NCBI GenBank assembly: GCA_003573635.1
Contig: QUTJ01031507.1
Span: 1 to 12,360, forward strand
DNA: 12,360 nucleotides
Direction: 5' to 3'
Source: Goniomonas avonlea
Lineage: Eukaryota; Cryptophyceae; Goniomonadida; Goniomonadaceae
Part shown: piece by piece, positions 8,231 to 12,360 of the stretch
How the letters are laid out: every line of letters starts with the position of its first letter
Position numbering within the stretch: the first letter of the stretch is position 1
Notes under the pieces: model-generated
What the model saw: the letters and a program-made list of their open reading frames with translations, nothing else
The model's database searches: none
Told to the model about the DNA's origin: nothing
Made by a program: the position numbers and the translations under genes

Positions 8231-9401
8231 TACCCGACACCAGCCGAAGGGTGGACGATCCAGCGGACAGGAGTCGCGGTGTCACGGTGTCGCCCGACGG
8301 CTTCCATGTCGTGTGGCTCGTTAGCCTGCGAAGGACAACGAGCCGCAGAGTGCTGGCAGAATTCGCCCTCGCGCTCGTGGCTGTTTGTGCACTGAGAAGG
8401 AGCTTCGTGCGCAGCGGATTCCAGGTCTCGATTCAGCAGTATACGAACACTGGTTTTGTCTATCTCTTTGCACCGTGCCATGCTGCTCCTGCCAACAAAC
8501 TCTGCTCTTGTTGCATGGGATTCTAGATCTCGATACACATACGGGGGTTAACGCCATTGATCGCCCAGCGAGTCCTGGCACTCCCCATCACGCAGTCCTC
8601 GCACGCAGAGGGAGGGGTGAGGGGAGAGAGAGAGAGAAAGGAAATGGACATCAGAGCGCGAGTGGGAGTAGGAGGGACCTGCAGCAAACGAGTCCAACGT
8701 AGAGGGTTTGCCCGCCTCGTTGCGCCGATGCCGCTGTTGCCCACGAATTATGTGGTTACGTTGGCTCATTTACATCGTGCTGCCCTAGTTGTCTTCCTAG
8801 GATGCTTGAATGATTCTCTCTCTCTCTCTTCGTAGCTTGATTTTCGCTGTCGACGTGGGCGAGAGTTTGCCTCTAAGTTCTCGGTTTGTGATGTGACAAT
8901 CGTGACCGTGCAATGAGTGTTTGCCTCACGATGAGCGCTCGGGGTCGCAGTTTTTCGTGGGAGTGTTGTCTGACGACTCGGTGAGAACTCATGTGGGATA
9001 CTTTTTGATCGCAACAACAGCAAAGACAAGCGTTTGGAGCGCAAGCGAGCGGGTCTCAACAGAGTTTTCATTTTAACGAGTCTGACAAGCCGTATGGACC
9101 GCCAACACAAACGATTTCAATAGGCACGTGAACCGTATTCGCCCGGTTCTCGAAAAGTGAGCCCTCTTGCCGCTCAGGCAGCGCTGCACGCTGAAGCACA
9201 CCGAACACAAAAGGCGCCATGGACTGTTCGCGGGACTCGATACCCTGGGGTGGTGGGGTGGGGTGTGGAACTTTTCTGTGTGGTGCGGTGCGGTGCGGTG
9301 CGGTGCGTGTGGTGCGGTATTGTTCGGCGTTGTGTGGTGTCGTGTGGTGCGGTGCGGTGTGGTGAGGCGTGGTGTGGTATTGATACGGGCATCGACACCT
9401 T
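8144..9401. other. Region without a convincing gene
   Basis: A 150-codon plus frame ends at 8526 and another overlapping frame (with EKELRAQRIPGLDSAVYEHW) runs to about 8700. Neither has a recognisable domain, and the first is partly built from the 51-bp duplication. Either could be 3' UTR or a missed exon. A GAGA run lies at about 8615-8640, and a TC run precedes ttcgtag at about 8815-8835. From 8840 to 9240 I see nothing. The part next to 9402 is probably the 3' UTR of the minus-strand gene to the right. Confidence 0.5.
9246..9380 (+). repeat. G-rich GTGCG/GTGTG microsatellite-like tract
   Basis: Many ggtgc and ggtgt pentamers are clustered here, including a pure run of gtgcg units at about 9281-9305. 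On the transcribed (minus) strand of the adjacent gene this is C-rich and would fall in its 3' UTR or just after it. Confidence 0.85.
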
Positions 9402-10757
9402 TCAGGTCAGCTCGATACCAGGCGACTTCTTGGCGCCACGACCGGGCATGAGAGCACAGGCGACGACAGTCCCCAGAGTGACCACGGCCACAGCGAGCGT
9501 CGTGGCCACCAGCGCGACCACGTTGCGCTTGAAGTCGGCGTCGCAGCCAGTTTGGTCAGAAGTAGGCTGCGCCTTCGAGGGCGAGGCAGCAGCAGCATGT
9601 TGAGGGAACACGACGTAGTTGGTCTGTGCCATTGCCACGGCGTACGTGTCGAAAAAACGGGTCATGCGACCGATTCGAAGTCCTGCTGGGGTTTCAAGGA
9701 CTTGAAAATAGTCGACGGCGTCGCAGGTGTACGCAACGCCGGTCTTGGTTGCGGAACCTTGGAGCTTCCAGCTCACAGCCACGGAACCTTGATCGATCAC
9801 TTTGAGAGCACCGGGGTCCGACAGTGGATCGTTCTCGACCACCAGCTCAGCGCGAAGTCGTACATATTGGGCAATTTGATCCTGGCCCATGAACATACCA
9901 GCGTAGGGCAGGATACTGGGGTCTCCTGGAACGATGAGCGACGCCACCGCTTGCGGGATCGAGTAGTTGAGACCCATAAAAAACAAGGCAGCGTCCGCAG
10001 ATGTGAAGTTGCCATTTGATGAAGCCACCGTGGTATAATATGCCTGAACTAACTGCCACGCAGAGGCACCGTCCACGGTGTTTTCTCCCGGAAACACTTG
10101 AAAATCGGAGGCAGGCATTGTAGACTGGAACGTATTCGGTGGAGAGGCAAAGACAACGAACGGCATGACTGGGCTGGCCGAAGGAGGGTAACCCGCAAAC
10201 ACCGAAACAACGGTGTACGGGTCTTGGAATAGGGTCATTTGGGTGATTTTGCATGATGCGTCGAAAAGGAAGTCGTGAATGACAGGCACAGAGAAGTACC
10301 GACCGACGCCACCTTTGGTCTTGAGTGGATTCGTCACAAATGATTCTTGGTTGAAGTTGAGCAACCTCGGTAAACCACCAGGTCCACCGTTCGGAGAGTC
10401 GATTTGCCTGAGGTTCACAAGAGGGTTCACGATTGTGAAGTGCCCCAGGAATCCGTCAACGAACAGGGAGACAACGGCATCACTGCCTCTATATGTGCCA
10501 CAGTACGGACACAATCCTGGAGGACCAGGGATGATATATCGCACCGAAGGAGAAAACGTAAGCTGAGCAGCTTTCTGAAACTGACCGACGTTCACCCATT
10601 GGTTGTAGGTATCGATAGTAGTCTGACACCTGGAGCAGCATCAAACAAGCAGATACAAAACAGTACTCAAGACGCACTGAAAGGTGGAGCTCCCCGAGCA
10701 CAGAGGCAGCAGCAGCAAGAGTGCGAGAAAGCAACTCTTCGAGCTGAAGAGGGTCAT
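9402..10757 (-). CDS. Secreted, membrane-anchored protein with two SnoaL/NTF2-like domains
   Basis: Two exons (10757-10678 and 10629-9402) are separated by a 48-nt intron (gtgcgt to ctccag) and give 435 residues. Exon 1 codes a clear signal peptide (a Leu-rich core LALLLLLPLC after a Lys-containing start, small residues after). The body seems to hold two related alpha+beta domains, about residues 40-175 and 215-360. Each has a G-x-[YF]-x-G turn followed by a helix (GTYRGSDAVVSLF near 72, GMFMGQDQIAQYV near 271), as in SnoaL-like/NTF2-fold proteins, and domain 2 ends with FFDTYA. A single membrane helix spans about 397-421, with a short tail ending KKSPGIELT. It is therefore a type I membrane protein with the domains outside the cell or in a vesicle lumen. 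NTF2-fold proteins include enzymes and binding proteins, so the ligand is unknown. The start has a caccATGA context. Confidence 0.8.
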
Positions 10758-10885
10758 GGTGACGGTGTCGCAGCCACAGGCGCTTGATTTTTCCAGATGG
10801 ATTTTGTCGATTCGATTTTGTTTGAATTTTAATAATCGGGGAAAACATTAACGATCGACTATAGTGCATGAAAAGTGCCTGAAAC
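10758..10885. promoter_or_regulatory. Short divergent promoter region
   Basis: Only 128 bp separate the start codons of the minus SnoaL-like gene and the plus SAM-DUF4062 gene. The centre (about 10790-10850) is much richer in A and T than the flanking exons (gattttgtttgaatttta), as expected of a core promoter shared by two genes. No perfect TATA box is seen; ctatag at 10859-10864 is weak. Confidence 0.5.
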
Positions 10886-12227
10886 ATGGGCGGCGGTTGC
10901 ACAAAAGCAAACACAGAGGCAGTCCAGTCCAACAATCCCTCCCCACCAGCAGCACCCAGCAACGCTCCAGTGGTGCTTCCCGCTGCCCAAGTTGTTCCCC
11001 ATGAGTCAGCCAGTGCAGCTCCGCTTCCTGTCAAAACAGTGCCAACCCAACCTCCTCGTGCTCCACCTGCCGAATTGCAGCTGTGGTCCGCGGAAGATGT
11101 CATTAATTCGTTGCGGACCACTGGTTTATCAGACGATGTCTGCTCTGCAGTCCTCACTGTTGGGTTGGACGGTCCTGTCCTTTGCGATCGTGACCAACTG
11201 ACCGTCGCGCTGGCCGGGCTAGACATCGACGCGCCGACTCTCAAAGTGTTACAGAACCACCTGGACTCCATCCGCCAAGCACACCTGCTGCATGACTCTA
11301 CCCCAAAGACGCTGTGGCAGCTTTGGCAGAAGCCGCGCCGGGACAGAGAACCATGGTGCTCGTTGCTTGTACGGCCTTTTGGCGAAGGGTGAGTGAATAT
11401 GACACACCTGCAAGGCGCCTCAACCTCGTAATGTTCATTCCACTTTGTGATTCAGCGTATATCCTTTGTCAATAATGGAGGTCTTCGGCAGAAAACCGCC
11501 AGAGCCTGCTGCTTTAGATTGCGAAGAGGCTTTCCAGGTAACGCCACTCGTCCGTTCGTATTGCCTCACAGTGTTGTAAGGTGGCATGCGGCTGTGCAAT
11601 CGTGGATGCGGCTGCTAAAGACTCTGTTCACATCTTTTTGAGCTCCACGTTTGGTAAAGTTGCCTATGCTGCAGTGGGTGCGGATGAGCTGACAATCGCT
11701 GACAGACGACACGAAGATGGAACGAGATGCTTTTTGGATGGACGTGGTACCCTTTCTCCGGGCATATTGTGTCACCCTGTCGCTGGGACTCAACGTGATG
11801 GACATGCGCTGGGGTGTACGGAGTGAGGCTGGTTCCGACCACAAAACCGCGGAAATGTACGCTGCCTCCCCCTTGTTAGATACCCTCGACGGCAAGCCCA
11901 AGGTTTCGATGCAATAGCGTTGATTGAGCTTGGTGGAACCATTCCCAGTTATTGACCGACTTTAATGCTGTAAACACTGTGGCTGTAGTGCCCCGCTACA
12001 CACAGAATCATTCGCTACCTGCGCACTCGCAGACGCACCCACGCCCTCTCACTCGCGCACACACAGAGAGACACTTGCTCGCGCACGCGCGCACATGCGC
12101 GCACAAACACGCACGCACGCACGCACGCACGCACACGCGCTCGCGCTCACGCGCACTCACAGGTGCATGAACGAAATCCGGCGGTGCCAGCTCGAGTCCG
12201 TCGGCCCCTGTTTCGTCACGTTGTTGG
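10886..12227 (+). CDS. SAM-DUF4062 protein, probably N-myristoylated; N-terminal part of a larger (NACHT/STAND-type?) protein
   Basis: Exons 10886-11388, 11456-11537, 11581-11653, 11706-11856 and 12163-12227 give 291 residues in phase; the gene continues past the window. The protein starts MGGGC, a good myristoylation (G2) and palmitoylation (C5) signal. A Pro/Ala/Val-rich linker follows, then a SAM-like domain (about 66-131: LWSAEDVINSLRTTGL, LDGPVL, a final HLDSIR helix). DUF4062 starts at about 211, with HIFLSSTF, then D220-D227 ending MERD, DMRWGV at 252-257, and MNEIRRC followed by GPCFVTLLG. These match the family motifs (F)SSTF-x-D-x3-ERD, D-RWG and E-I-x-x-C. In known proteins such as NPHP3 and TEP1 this domain sits ahead of a NACHT-type ATPase and repeats, but whether that is so here lies outside the window. 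Exon 3 could start at 11572 instead (three more residues, but then a 34-nt intron). Intron 4 is 306 nt and full of repeats. Confidence 0.8.
11997..12162 (+). repeat. CA/CG alternating purine-pyrimidine tract inside intron 4
   Basis: Runs of acacac, gcgcgc and an array of acgc tetramers at about 12112-12132 make up the 3' half of the intron, ending at the acceptor ctcacag. Long alternating purine-pyrimidine DNA can adopt Z-form under supercoiling; that is general knowledge and not shown here. The small plus-strand frame of His/Arg/Thr across it is an artefact. Confidence 0.85.
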
Positions 12228-12307
12228 GTGCGTCTGAGCTTTTATGGCTGAGTGCTTTGAGAGGCGTTGGCCCTTCGTCATATTCTTGGGTGGGTCTGAG
12301 CTTTTGT
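12203..12307 (+). repeat. Imperfect tandem duplication of an exon end and its 5' splice site
   Basis: The stretch at about 12203-12247 (ggcccc, tttcgtcac, ttgttgggtgcgtctgagc) recurs at about 12269-12307 (ggccc, ttcgtcat, attcttgggtgggtctgagc), 62-66 bp later. Copy 1 holds the DUF4062 exon end and the gtgcgt donor at 12228. Copy 2 has lost 4 nt and has changed bases, so it no longer codes the same residues. Confidence 0.65.
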
Positions 12308-12360
12308 CGAACTGCGCTGTCACACCGCCCCTCTCACACAACGTCCTCATGCCCGCTCAG

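Noticed and set aside
8074-8526. 150-codon plus-strand open frame
   Set aside because: Its first part is the 51-bp tandem repeat, it has no recognisable domain or splice context, and another frame over the same DNA is equally open.
1-12360. tRNA, rRNA, transposase or viral genes
   Set aside because: I saw no cloverleaf, conserved rRNA segment, reverse transcriptase or transposase motif on either strand.

Overview
This is nuclear DNA of a eukaryote, most likely a free-living or algal protist; the lineage cannot be named from the window. Coding potential is broken into exons that join in frame only across GT-AG introns (one appears to be GC-AG). There are no bacterial operons or ribosome binding sites. 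Most introns are about 43-52 nt, while a few are 300-800 nt and are filled with microsatellites and minisatellites. All gene models below were spliced by eye, using splice-site motifs, phase agreement and protein motifs.

Layout: (1) On the minus strand, 2575 down to the left edge, a RING-between-RING (RBR) ubiquitin ligase-like gene in five exons. Its C-terminal exon carries eleven Gly/Ala heptads and runs off the window. (2) On the plus strand, 2836-3771, a six-exon gene for a cytochrome b561-type membrane protein, with a 17-nt microexon and a probable GC-AG intron that restores the first haem histidine. (3) From about 4503 to 8143, a tentative plus-strand gene for a Gln/Pro-rich protein of unknown function, whose small exons lie in a sea of repeats. 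(4) 8144-9401, no convincing gene. (5) On the minus strand, 10757-9402, a two-exon gene for a secreted, membrane-anchored protein with two SnoaL/NTF2-like domains. (6) On the plus strand, 10886 to the right edge, the start of a gene for a probably myristoylated protein with a SAM domain followed by a DUF4062 domain, the usual front end of large NACHT/STAND proteins.

Two head-to-head gene pairs share short intergenic regions: RBR and cytochrome b561 (260 bp between start codons), and SnoaL-like and SAM-DUF4062 (128 bp). They may share bidirectional promoters. No shared pathway is visible across the window.

The most notable points are the SAM-DUF4062 protein paired with a membrane-anchored tandem NTF2-like protein; duplicated splice sites in two genes, one of which would give a truncated RBR product; the microexon and GC-AG intron; an inverted pair of about 155-bp dispersed repeats; and an intron made of 15-bp units that each resemble a 3' splice site and stay in frame if retained.
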